From the NCBI GenBank assembly GCA_023259315.1, contig JAHFQL010000002.1, positions 4,058 to 31,411 of the forward strand: a DNA stretch of 27,354 nt, written 5' to 3'. Positions within the stretch are counted from its first letter, which is position 1, and each line of letters begins with the position of its first letter. Positions 16,511 to 22,646 of this stretch are shown piece by piece. The position numbers and the translations under genes are program-made. Under the pieces are notes generated by a model. The model worked only from the letters and a program-made list of their open reading frames with translations, was not told where the DNA came from and did not search any database. This DNA is from Candidatus Woesearchaeota archaeon. GTDB lineage: Archaea > Nanoarchaeota > Nanoarchaeia > Woesearchaeales > GW2011-AR4.

Positions 16511-17134
16511 ATGACTGATTGGAATAAAACTTTAAAGAAAGTGTGGTATTTCGTCTGGGAAGATGATAGTGTATGGAGCTGGATTGTCAATGTTGTCCTT
16601 GCTTTTGTCCTGATAAAATTTATCGTTTACCCGGGCTTGGGCTATTTGCTTAGTACGTCGCATCCTGTTGTGGCTGTGGTTAGCGAGAGCATGGAACATT
16701 ATGGCAACTTTGATGAATGGTGGGAGAATGCAGGGAAATGGTACATATTCAACAGCATAAAAAAAGAGGATTTTGAAGGCTTTCCGCTTAGAAAAGGCTT
16801 TAATAAAGGCGACATAATGGTGTTAAAGGGCAAAAGCCCTGAAAACATAAAAGTTGGTGACATAATCGTATTCTGGAGCTATAAAAAAGAGCCAATAATA
16901 CATAGGATAGTGAAGAAATGGCAGGAAAATGGAATTTATTACTTCCAGACTAAAGGCGATAATTACAACACGAATCCTAATTCCATAAAAACTCCTGCGC
17001 TTGATGAAACAAAAATAAACCAAGACCAGATTGTGGGAAATGCTGTTGTCAGGATTCCTTTATTAGGCTACATCAAGATATGGTTTGTGCAGTTACTTGA
17101 TTTTCTAAAGGGATTTATTGTGCAAAAAGGTTAA
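16511..17134 (+). CDS. Signal peptidase I, archaeal/ER type
   Basis: The 207-residue protein has an N-terminal TM helix (WIVNVVLAFVLIKFIVYPGL), then VVAVVSESMEHY with the catalytic Ser, KGDIMVLKG, and EPIIHRIVKKW with the His that replaces the bacterial lysine. GDNYNTNPN and GNAVVRIPLLGYIKIW follow, and the C-terminus is hydrophobic. The frame opens at 16472, but a TATA-like CTTTTTATTC at about 16480-16489 lies inside that extension, so the ATG at 16511 (MTDWNKTLKK) is preferred. It would process the secreted proteins encoded at 1-1172 and 3230-4636. Confidence 0.93.
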   Translation: MTDWNKTLKKVWYFVWEDDSVWSWIVNVVLAFVLIKFIVYPGLGYLLSTSHPVVAVVSESMEHYGNFDEWWENAGKWYIFNSIKKEDFEGFPLRKGFNKGDIMVLKGKSPENIKVGDIIVFWSYKKEPIIHRIVKKWQENGIYYFQTKGDNYNTNPNSIKTPALDETKINQDQIVGNAVVRIPLLGYIKIWFVQLLDFLKGFIVQKG

Positions 17135-17135
17135 G

Positions 17136-17145
17136 TTTATATAGG
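17136..17145 (+). promoter_or_regulatory. TATA box of tfs
   Basis: TTTATATAGG begins 2 bases after the signal peptidase stop and lies 25-34 bp upstream of the ATG at 17170. Confidence 0.55.
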
Positions 17146-17169
17146 ATTTGGCAAAATTTTAAGTTTAAG

Positions 17170-17487
17170 ATGTTTTGCCCGAAATGCGGCTCAATACTTG
17201 TGCCGAGGAAGGAAGACAGCAAAAAGGTGCTGGCATGCTCATGCGGCTATAAAACGACCCATGTAGAGGGAGCCACAATCAGGGAGACCATACCAAAAAC
17301 AACCAAGGAAGTTGAGGTTGTTGACAGAGGTGAATTGCAGACGCTGCCAAAGACCACTGTTGAATGCCCGAAATGCGGCCACAAGACAGCTTATTTTTGG
17401 CTAGTCCAGACAAGGGCAGGAGATGAGCCAGAAACCAAATTCCTGAGATGCGAAAAATGCGGGCATACCTGGCGAGATTATGATTAA
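17170..17487 (+). CDS. tfs: Transcription factor S (RPB9/TFIIS-like)
   Basis: TFS stimulates transcript cleavage by arrested archaeal RNA polymerase. The 105-residue protein has the N-terminal zinc ribbon (MFCPKCGSILVPRK, CSCGYK), a linker and the C-terminal ribbon (VECPKCGHKTAYFWLVQTRAGDEPETKF, LRCEKCGHTWRDYD). The Asp-Glu pair in AGDEP is the catalytic acidic tip. Length and architecture are normal. Confidence 0.96.
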   Translation: MFCPKCGSILVPRKEDSKKVLACSCGYKTTHVEGATIRETIPKTTKEVEVVDRGELQTLPKTTVECPKCGHKTAYFWLVQTRAGDEPETKFLRCEKCGHTWRDYD

Positions 17488-17558
17488 ATAAATAAAATTT
17501 AGCCTTAATGTTCCTTATCTTGCCTGCTTAGCCATATATTCAGTACTGACTATATTTA

Positions 17559-18415
17559 TTATAAAATCGTAGGGCGAATATTCACTGATTTATCTGTGGG
17601 ATGAAGCCCGCCTCCTTCTAGTGTTTGTGATGGAGGCAGAAGAATTTTTTTCATCGTTTTAAGATATCTGTTAATTTCTTTTGTAGAAATCTCGTTAGCA
17701 AAATCCTTTGCAAATTCAGCTGTAATTTTCCTTCTTAGTTTGTAGGTATTTGCGTTTTTAGCGTATACTATCCAGCCCTCTAGAAAATCATAAATTGAGT
17801 CATAATCATCTTCGCACAATTTGTATTCCTGTCCTAATGCCTTTAATTTTTGCTTCATCTTCCTGATGTTTGACTTCTTAAGCAGTTTATGATAATAGAA
17901 AACGCGAAAGCCGAGAAAATTGATAGTATGTCCTAATCTTAAAATCTTAGATTTATCTTGATGAAGCTGAATCTTTAATTTGCTCTTCAACAACGCATTA
18001 ATCTCCTCTTTATAAAATGCCAGTTTTTGCTTATCGGATTCAAAGATTACAAAATCATCAACATATCGAATGTAATATTTTGCTTTCAGTTTGGTTTTTA
18101 CAAACCAGTCAAAATCATTGAGATAAATCTTTTTTCAAAAATAGGCTCGATTATATTACAAAGAGCATGATGCACGACCCTGTCCCTAAAATCAGACTTT
18201 GATATTTTTCTTGTCTTTGGGTCGTGGATTGTGAAATTCACCAATGGCTTTGGGCTGTAACAATGCAATAGAAGCTCTGAGCGAAGCAAAAGCAGATTTT
18301 CTTTGAGATTCTTCTCAAAATCCATAACATAAGGTTTTGTTGTCTTGTGCTTTCTTGCTTTTTTGTAAGCAAGAAAAAGATTGTCATAAGAGCATATCAC
18401 ACCATACAAATCCAT
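17559..18415 (-). pseudogene. DGR-type reverse transcriptase, internally deleted and frameshifted
   Basis: The N-terminal piece (97 residues, ATG at 18415) reads MDLYGVICSYDNLFLAYKKA, LLLHCYSPKPLVNFTIHDP, and SDFRDRVVHHALCNIIEPIF ending in FEKRFI. In another frame the C-terminal piece (about 188 residues) starts YLNDFDWFVKTKLKAKYYIR and has YVDD (18054-18065), FLGFRVFYYHKLLKKSN and FLEGWIVYAKNANTY. These are the flanks of a DGR-type RT. The part between them, which holds the first catalytic Asp and the region before the YLNDFD helix (roughly 100-130 residues by family comparison), is missing. The join is at about 18124 and also changes frame, so the first piece ends at 18098. The copy cannot be active as read. 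Its position after a template repeat identifies the DGR. Confidence 0.9.
17610..17637. repeat. 6-bp stem near the 3' end of the RT remnant
   Basis: GCCTCC (17610-17615) pairs with GGAGGC (17632-17637). On the minus strand it is followed by a second imperfect stem (CAC-A-GAT-AA-ATC-A-GTG) near 17585-17602. The pair resembles terminal hairpins of IS200/IS605 elements, but no transposase is next to it. Confidence 0.35.
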
Positions 18416-18455
18416 GATCAGTGTCAATAATAAAAATTCTCGACAAAAGACCATT

Positions 18456-18537
18456 CCGAAAGCGCCATTGTTGTTGTCAAGATTCCTGTTGTTGCCATTA
18501 ACATTGAAGTCGTTGACAGGGCCAAAGACCCGCAACC
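18456..18537 (-). repeat. DGR template repeat (TR)
   Basis: The 82-bp segment is nearly identical to the variable repeat at 18804-18888. On the minus strand it starts GGTTGCGGGTCTTTGGCC and ends GGCGCTTTCGG; both flanks contain no adenine. The 48 bases between hold 21 adenines, arranged as AAC, AAT and GAC codons, the classic design for adenine-directed mutagenesis. It lies between the target gene and the RT, as in canonical DGRs, and ends about 40 bases before the RT start codon. Confidence 0.93.
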
Positions 18538-18745
18538 CAAGCGCTAGCCACTTTACTTAATTATCACCGCAGGTTCAGCCGTATAACCCTAGGGCTATGT
18601 GTCCCTGCTGAATTTCATAGCTTCCAATTGAAAGCCTTAGTAAAATGGCGTGTGGCCTTTAAACCATTACTCATGGCTGTCGAGGCAAAAATAAAACAAG
18701 AAAAAGAATATTTAATGGTTTCTACTTTTTCGCGCCGGTAGCTGG
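18538..18745 (-). other. Noncoding DGR segment between target gene and TR
   Basis: The 208-bp stretch has no credible gene. No frame long enough for an accessory Avd protein (usually about 120 residues) is present; the longest ATG frame is 19 codons. It contains a hairpin at 18620-18635 (GCTTTC-AATT-GGAAGC with one G-T pair on the minus strand). DGR template RNAs usually extend upstream of the TR and are structured, so this may be the 5' part of that RNA. Confidence 0.5.
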
Positions 18746-19480
18746 CTAGCGAGACTCACCGAGCTCGCCTCGCATGTCACTGGCAGTTTTTTCAAAACGC
18801 ACCCCGAAAGCGCCAAAGCCGTAGTAGCCAAGATTCCTGCTACTGCCATCAACAACGAAGACGCCGACAGGGCCAAAGACCCGCAACCTATTCGTGTATG
18901 AGCTTTTTTGAGATTTAGAATGATCCTTCAAATCAAAAAACATTGATTGGCTGTTTTTTCCTTGTTCGCTTAGCCAATTGCCATAATCCTGCGCTCTAAT
19001 TCCTAGTCTTTCGTCAGAAAACAGTTTGGATGTTAATTCAGTTTGTCCAAAATCTGCAGTGTTTATTTTCGATTCTCCATGGTTTGCAACAACTGCAGTG
19101 CCATTTTTAAGCATTTCATCAACCACTGCATAAACCAATTCTCTTTGATTTTCAGGAATAACATATTCTTGGCCTTTTTTATGGGCTGCGACTAAATTAG
19201 CTATGCCGACTAACTTGCTTATAGCTCCTTCTGGGACTATGAAAACCTGATTGTTTCTATCATCATAAAGAATATCAGCATTTGTCCTGCTATAAGGCTT
19301 AAATGTACCCTTGCTTTCTTGTGCTCGAAGAAAACCAAGCTGCGCTGGAGAAACTATGCTAAGATTGTTAAGTGAAAAAGCCGCTTCCTGAACATCTAAT
19401 GGCGCTTCTTTGCGGCCGTAAGCAACAATATATAATCCTGCTTGCGTTCTATTAACTTGCATTTCCAAATTATGACTCAT
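18746..19480 (-). CDS. DGR target protein with C-terminal variable region
   Basis: The 244-residue protein carries the variable repeat at residues 198-226 (RVFGPVGVFVVDG, SSRNLGYYGFGAFGVRFEKTA). The position near the C-terminus and the GFGAFGVRF ending are typical of DGR targets with a C-type-lectin-like fold, although the fold is an inference here. Residues 1-190 are unrecognised: GLYIVAYGRKEAPLDVQEAA, a central helix AISKLVGIANLVAAHKK, and AQDYGNWLSEQGKN. There is no signal peptide or TM segment, so it looks cytoplasmic. The ATG at 19480 is chosen because GAGG lies 9 bases upstream; the in-frame TTG at 19495 is rejected. A strong TATA box precedes it. Confidence 0.9.
   Translation of the reverse strand: MSHNLEMQVNRTQAGLYIVAYGRKEAPLDVQEAAFSLNNLSIVSPAQLGFLRAQESKGTFKPYSRTNADILYDDRNNQVFIVPEGAISKLVGIANLVAAHKKGQEYVIPENQRELVYAVVDEMLKNGTAVVANHGESKINTADFGQTELTSKLFSDERLGIRAQDYGNWLSEQGKNSQSMFFDLKDHSKSQKSSYTNRLRVFGPVGVFVVDGSSRNLGYYGFGAFGVRFEKTASDMRGELGESR
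18804..18888 (-). repeat. DGR variable repeat (VR) inside the target gene
   Basis: The 85-bp segment matches the TR with changes nearly only at template adenines. TR to VR codons in order: AAC-GGC, GAC-GTC, AAT-GTT, AAT-GAT, AAC-AGT, AAC-AGC, GAC-GGC, AAC-TAC, AAC-TAC, AAT-TTT, while AGG and AAT in between are unchanged. That is 13 of 21 adenines altered, one C-to-T, and one extra GGC codon in the VR. The adenine-free GGCGCTTTCGG at its end would be the initiation-of-homing region. Confidence 0.93.
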
Positions 19481-19525
19481 TTTGTTAATCCTCAATAAAA
19501 GTGCATAAGAACAGAAAACACTTTT

Positions 19526-19535
19526 GTTTATAAAT
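19526..19535 (-). promoter_or_regulatory. TATA box of the DGR target gene
   Basis: On the minus strand ATTTATAAAC lies 46-55 bp upstream of the ATG at 19480, leaving room for a short leader with the GAGG Shine-Dalgarno. Confidence 0.6.
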
Positions 19536-19599
19536 CTTTCTATGTTTATTATTATAAAGTAGTGAAATAACTACATTAAGCACACAAAATCTTAGGGCT

Positions 19600-19833
19600 A
19601 TGCTGATTTCAGAAACAAAATTCAGAATACTTGTCAAGCCAAACGCAGATGAGAACAAGATAGAAAGTTTTGACATAGAAAGGAGTGCTTTTAGGATAAG
19701 CATAAAGGCAAAGCCGCAAGACAACAAAGCAAATATTGAATTGATAAAATTTCTGTCAAAAACATTGAAAAAGAAGGTAAAAATAATTTCCGGGCTTAAA
19801 TCAAAGGAAAAGATGATTCAAGTTACCAATTAA
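19600..19833 (+). CDS. DUF167 (YggU-like) protein
   Basis: The 77-residue protein contains FRILVKPNADENKIESFD, FRISIKAKPQDNKANIELIKFLSK and VKIISGLKSKEKMIQV, the full length and signatures of DUF167. The function of the family is not known. It diverges from the DGR target gene and precedes a helical protein gene in the same direction. Confidence 0.9.
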   Translation: MLISETKFRILVKPNADENKIESFDIERSAFRISIKAKPQDNKANIELIKFLSKTLKKKVKIISGLKSKEKMIQVTN

Positions 19834-19885
19834 AACAGAAAATATTTAAAATCTGCAAAATATTGCTGATAAAAAGAGATGTAAT

Positions 19886-20602
19886 ATGCTATTTTTAAAA
19901 CCAAAACCAATGCCCAATGAACTTTTGCCACCTCCACCGCCATTTCCAAGCTTGGATTTGGAGGAGAAACCCAAACCTGGACCAGTTATGGCGGAAAGTA
20001 GCTCAGAAGACAGGTTTGAAGACTTATTCAAAGATGTTAAAGACATTAATCCTAAAACAATAAAGGAAAAAACTGCATCAAAAATAAAAACACTTAAATT
20101 AAAGCAGAAACAAATAAAAATTAAAGGATTAAATGACAAATTAAAAACAAAACAAAAATTTAGTGATTATTCTCAAGACGATTTCGAAGATTTTGATTTG
20201 CCGAAAGATCTTGAAACAGATGAATATATTAAAAAAGGCCTAAAATCAAGGCCAAAAGAATTGGCAGAAGCTGAGGATGAAATTAAAACTGCAATTGAAA
20301 AGATAAAAGAGCATGAAAAACCGTCCTTATTTGGGAGTTTTTTCAGAAGTAAAAAGCCAGAACCAGAGACTGGCATGTCAATTCAAGAAATTCCAGAAGA
20401 CAATGTTTCCAGAATAATAGGCAAAATAAACAATGCAAGGCAGTCTTTGATGAATCTTGATTTGCAAAGAGCAAGAGAGGAATATTTAGAAATAATGAAG
20501 GCTTACAATGAACTAAGGCCAGGGGAACAAAGGAAAGTCTTTTACGAGATTAAAAATCTTTATTATGAAAGGAAAAGCGCAGAAAGCCTAAAGTTTCAAT
20601 AA
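19886..20602 (+). CDS. Hypothetical protein with proline-rich N-terminus and helical C-terminus
   Basis: The 238-residue protein begins with a proline-rich segment (LLPPPPPFPSLDLEEKPKPG). A highly charged linker rich in Lys and Asp follows. The C-terminus (about 175-235: IGKINNARQSLMNLDLQRAR, EEYLEIMKAYNELRPGEQRK) looks like a helical hairpin of TPR type. No signal peptide is present. The composition suggests a cytoplasmic scaffold or adaptor; no name is justified. A TATA-like ATTTAAAATC at about 19846-19855 lies upstream. Confidence 0.78.
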   Translation: MLFLKPKPMPNELLPPPPPFPSLDLEEKPKPGPVMAESSSEDRFEDLFKDVKDINPKTIKEKTASKIKTLKLKQKQIKIKGLNDKLKTKQKFSDYSQDDFEDFDLPKDLETDEYIKKGLKSRPKELAEAEDEIKTAIEKIKEHEKPSLFGSFFRSKKPEPETGMSIQEIPEDNVSRIIGKINNARQSLMNLDLQRAREEYLEIMKAYNELRPGEQRKVFYEIKNLYYERKSAESLKFQ

Positions 20603-20652
20603 ATCTTTTTCTTTGGCATAACCTTATTAAATCCTTAAACAACTCAAAATTT

Positions 20653-21327
20653 ATGGCAAAAGGAATGTTTATTGTTATAGATGGCATTGACGGCTCTGGC
20701 AAGAGCGAGATAGTGAAGATGCTTCACAACTATCTTTTTTCCAAATCCGTGAAAATCAGAGATTTTCGGGACACAGAAAGCCCAAATGATTTTCTAGTGA
20801 ATAAAAAATACGAGATTTTAATGACAAGAGAACCTACAGATGGCGCGTATGGCATTAAGATAAGAGAAATGTTGAGAAAAGAGAAAGATCCGAATACCAA
20901 TAGTAAAAAGATGATGGGATTATTTATCAAAGACAGGGATGAGCATCTGAAAAAAACAATAGGGCCTTTTTTGGAGAATTCAGGCAAAAATGATTTGAGT
21001 ATTGTTATTTGCGACAGATACTATTACTCAACAATAGCTTTTCAAAGTGCCCAAGGCTTTGGTATTCATGACCTAATCAATAAAAACAAAAAATTCAGAA
21101 AGCCAGATATAGCTTTCATACTTGATGTTGAGCCATCAATTGCACTTGAAAGGATTCAGTTCAGACAAAAAGAAAAATTTGAGCGATTGGATTTTATGAA
21201 AAAAACCAGAGCAAATTTTTTGAGTCTTCCTGAATTGTTAAGCGATAATATAAAGATTATTGATTCATCTAAATCTCTGAATGAAGTTTTCAATGATATA
21301 AAAAAAGAAATAGATAATATGTTATAG
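20653..21327 (+). CDS. tmk: Thymidylate kinase
   Basis: Tmk phosphorylates dTMP to dTDP. The 224-residue protein has the P-loop IDGIDGSGKSEIVKML, the substrate-side MTREPTDGAYGIKIREML, the DRYYYSTIAFQ motif and DIAFILDVEPSIALERI. Between the P-loop helix and the TREP motif, residues 32-56 form an insert of about 24 residues rich in charged and polar residues (RDFRDTESPNDF) that typical enzymes lack. With dut, in the opposite orientation just downstream, it forms a small dTTP-metabolism cluster. Confidence 0.93.
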   Translation: MAKGMFIVIDGIDGSGKSEIVKMLHNYLFSKSVKIRDFRDTESPNDFLVNKKYEILMTREPTDGAYGIKIREMLRKEKDPNTNSKKMMGLFIKDRDEHLKKTIGPFLENSGKNDLSIVICDRYYYSTIAFQSAQGFGIHDLINKNKKFRKPDIAFILDVEPSIALERIQFRQKEKFERLDFMKKTRANFLSLPELLSDNIKIIDSSKSLNEVFNDIKKEIDNML

Positions 21328-21365
21328 AGAATTTTGAATATGTATCATTTAGTCAAAATCCTCTA

Positions 21366-21416
21366 AGAAAACTTTGAATCAAATATAACAAAGTAATGTG
21401 TTATTCAAAGTTTTCT
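21366..21416. terminator. Long inverted repeat between convergent tmk and dut-side genes
   Basis: AGAAAACTTTGAAT (21366-21379) and ATTCAAAGTTTTCT (21403-21416) form a perfect 14-bp stem with a 23-base loop. It lies between the tmk stop and the stop of the 38-residue gene on the other strand, so a bidirectional transcript end is likely. A miniature mobile element is the alternative. Confidence 0.5.
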
Positions 21417-21420
21417 ATAA

Positions 21421-21537
21421 TTATTCTACCTGCTCTTCTGATTTGATTTCTGTTTTTTCTTCAGGAGGAAAATCAATCAGTTTTGTGTTTTTCTGTATTG
21501 TCTTGAATCTTATTGGTTTGCTTGTATCTTTTCCCAT
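21421..21537 (-). CDS. 38-residue protein downstream of dut
   Basis: The frame encodes MGKDTSKPIRFKTIQKN and an acidic end EIKSEEQVE. It has a strong Shine-Dalgarno GAGGTG 5 bases before its ATG, located right after the dut stop, so it is probably co-transcribed with dut. No family is recognised. The good RBS and clear start make it better supported than its length suggests. Confidence 0.6.
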   Translation of the reverse strand: MGKDTSKPIRFKTIQKNTKLIDFPPEEKTEIKSEEQVE

Positions 21538-21549
21538 ATTCACACCTCT

Positions 21550-21984
21550 TTAATCCATCCCTGTGCTTCCAAAGCCTTTTTCGCCTCTGGTAGTGCTGCC
21601 CAATTCATCAACTTCCTCAAATGCCGCTTCTTCAACTTTTGCAAACACCATCTGACCTATTTTCTTGCCCCTTTCTATCTTGTATGGCTTGTCGCTTAAG
21701 TTTATCAGAGGAACCTTGATTTCACCTCGGTAACATGAATCTATTGTGCCTATGCTGTTCGCATGGCTGATTCCATGCTCTGTTGCCAAGCCGCTTTTTG
21801 GCCTTACCTGAGCTTCATAGCCATAAGGTACGGCAATCTTTATGCCTGTAGAAATCAATTTTCTTTCCATTGGTTTAAGGAGATACTCCTCAGCAGCGTA
21901 CAAATCAACTCCTGAATCGCCTTTATGGGCATAAGAAGGCGTCTTTACATCTGCAACTTTTTTGATTTTGATATTTAAAACCAT
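21550..21984 (-). CDS. dut: dUTP diphosphatase
   Basis: The trimeric dUTPase hydrolyses dUTP to dUMP. All five motifs can be seen: YAHKGDSGVDLYA, VRPKSGLA, GTIDSCYRGEIKV, RGKKIGQMVF and TRGEKGFGSTG. In motif 3 the usual Gly before Tyr is Cys (IDSCYRGE). The frame opens at a GTG at 21993, but the ATG at 21984 gives the family-like N-terminus MVLNIKIKKV. The complete motif 5 indicates an intact enzyme. Confidence 0.95.
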   Translation of the reverse strand: MVLNIKIKKVADVKTPSYAHKGDSGVDLYAAEEYLLKPMERKLISTGIKIAVPYGYEAQVRPKSGLATEHGISHANSIGTIDSCYRGEIKVPLINLSDKPYKIERGKKIGQMVFAKVEEAAFEEVDELGSTTRGEKGFGSTGMD

Positions 21985-22096
21985 TTTCACCACAAAGAAA
22001 AATCATATTTTTGTTCAATAACTACTATATAAATAAATCGCAATTAAAAAATATATATTTTGAAAATATAGTTTTGTTAAGTTATATTAACTTTGA

Positions 22097-22600
22097 TTAT
22101 TCCTTCCTAAAGGACAGTATTGATGCAAAATTATGCTCGACAATCTCGCCAGTTGAAGCATTTATTTTCATGTTAAGTGTGTTAAAAGCCCCTGTAACAT
22201 AAGTTATGTTCCATATATTGCCAAGGCTTGATATGTTTTGGAGTATTGCTATCGTCTTGATGCTTTTGTCATTTGGAAAATTCTTTGCTTGGAATTCGTC
22301 TGCTTTTGCAAGGGCATTGTCAAATGTGACTTTGATTTTATCAATTTCTATTTCATTCACTTTTGTGTCTTCTTTTTTGAATACTTCTTCTGCCGGCCTC
22401 ATGTTGATAGTTTCGCCATCAATCACAAAAGTAGTTATTTTGTCCTTTTTCTTATCATAAAATCCGAGCTGCCAGTCATTTGGGTTCATTTCCTGCAATA
22501 TCTTGAATGCGTAAGAGAAGAAATTGTTTTTGTTTTTTTGCTTCCATTTCTTAAAGTCCTTGCTGCCTTCAAGTTTTTTAAGCGCCGATTTCAAGTCCAT
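22097..22600 (-). CDS. Hypothetical protein
   Basis: I do not recognise this 167-residue protein. It begins MDLKSALKKLEGSKDFKKWK and has a strand-rich middle (DWQLGFYDKKKDKITTFVID, IDKIKVTFDNALAKADEFQ) and an end with KINASTGEIVEHNFASILSF, which is reminiscent of a PepSY-like or cystatin-like fold. The start at 22600 is chosen because a TATA box lies about 22-30 bp upstream; longer in-frame starts would run into the divergent taw1 gene. No signal peptide is present. Confidence 0.72.
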   Translation of the reverse strand: MDLKSALKKLEGSKDFKKWKQKNKNNFFSYAFKILQEMNPNDWQLGFYDKKKDKITTFVIDGETINMRPAEEVFKKEDTKVNEIEIDKIKVTFDNALAKADEFQAKNFPNDKSIKTIAILQNISSLGNIWNITYVTGAFNTLNMKINASTGEIVEHNFASILSFRKE

Positions 22601-22620
22601 AATGTGCTTTAAAACCTCAA

Positions 22621-22630
22621 AATTTATATA
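22621..22630. promoter_or_regulatory. One TATA element facing both ways between divergent genes
   Basis: Only 46 bp separate the start codons at 22600 (minus) and 22647 (plus). AATTTATATA sits 17-26 bp from the plus ATG and 21-30 bp from the minus ATG, and its near-palindromic core can be read on both strands. Confidence 0.5.
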
Positions 22631-22646
22631 GATTTGGATTTTAACT

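Noticed and set aside
18098..18535. Reading the template repeat as the N-terminus of the RT
   Set aside because: The frame is open from a TTG through the TR, but the RT-like sequence begins at the ATG at 18415, and TRs are noncoding in DGRs.
17559..18535. Group II intron or CRISPR-associated reverse transcriptase
   Set aside because: There is no maturase part, no intron RNA structure and no CRISPR array, whereas a TR/VR pair is present.
18538..18745. An accessory Avd gene of the DGR
   Set aside because: The longest ATG frame is 19 codons and all frames carry stops.
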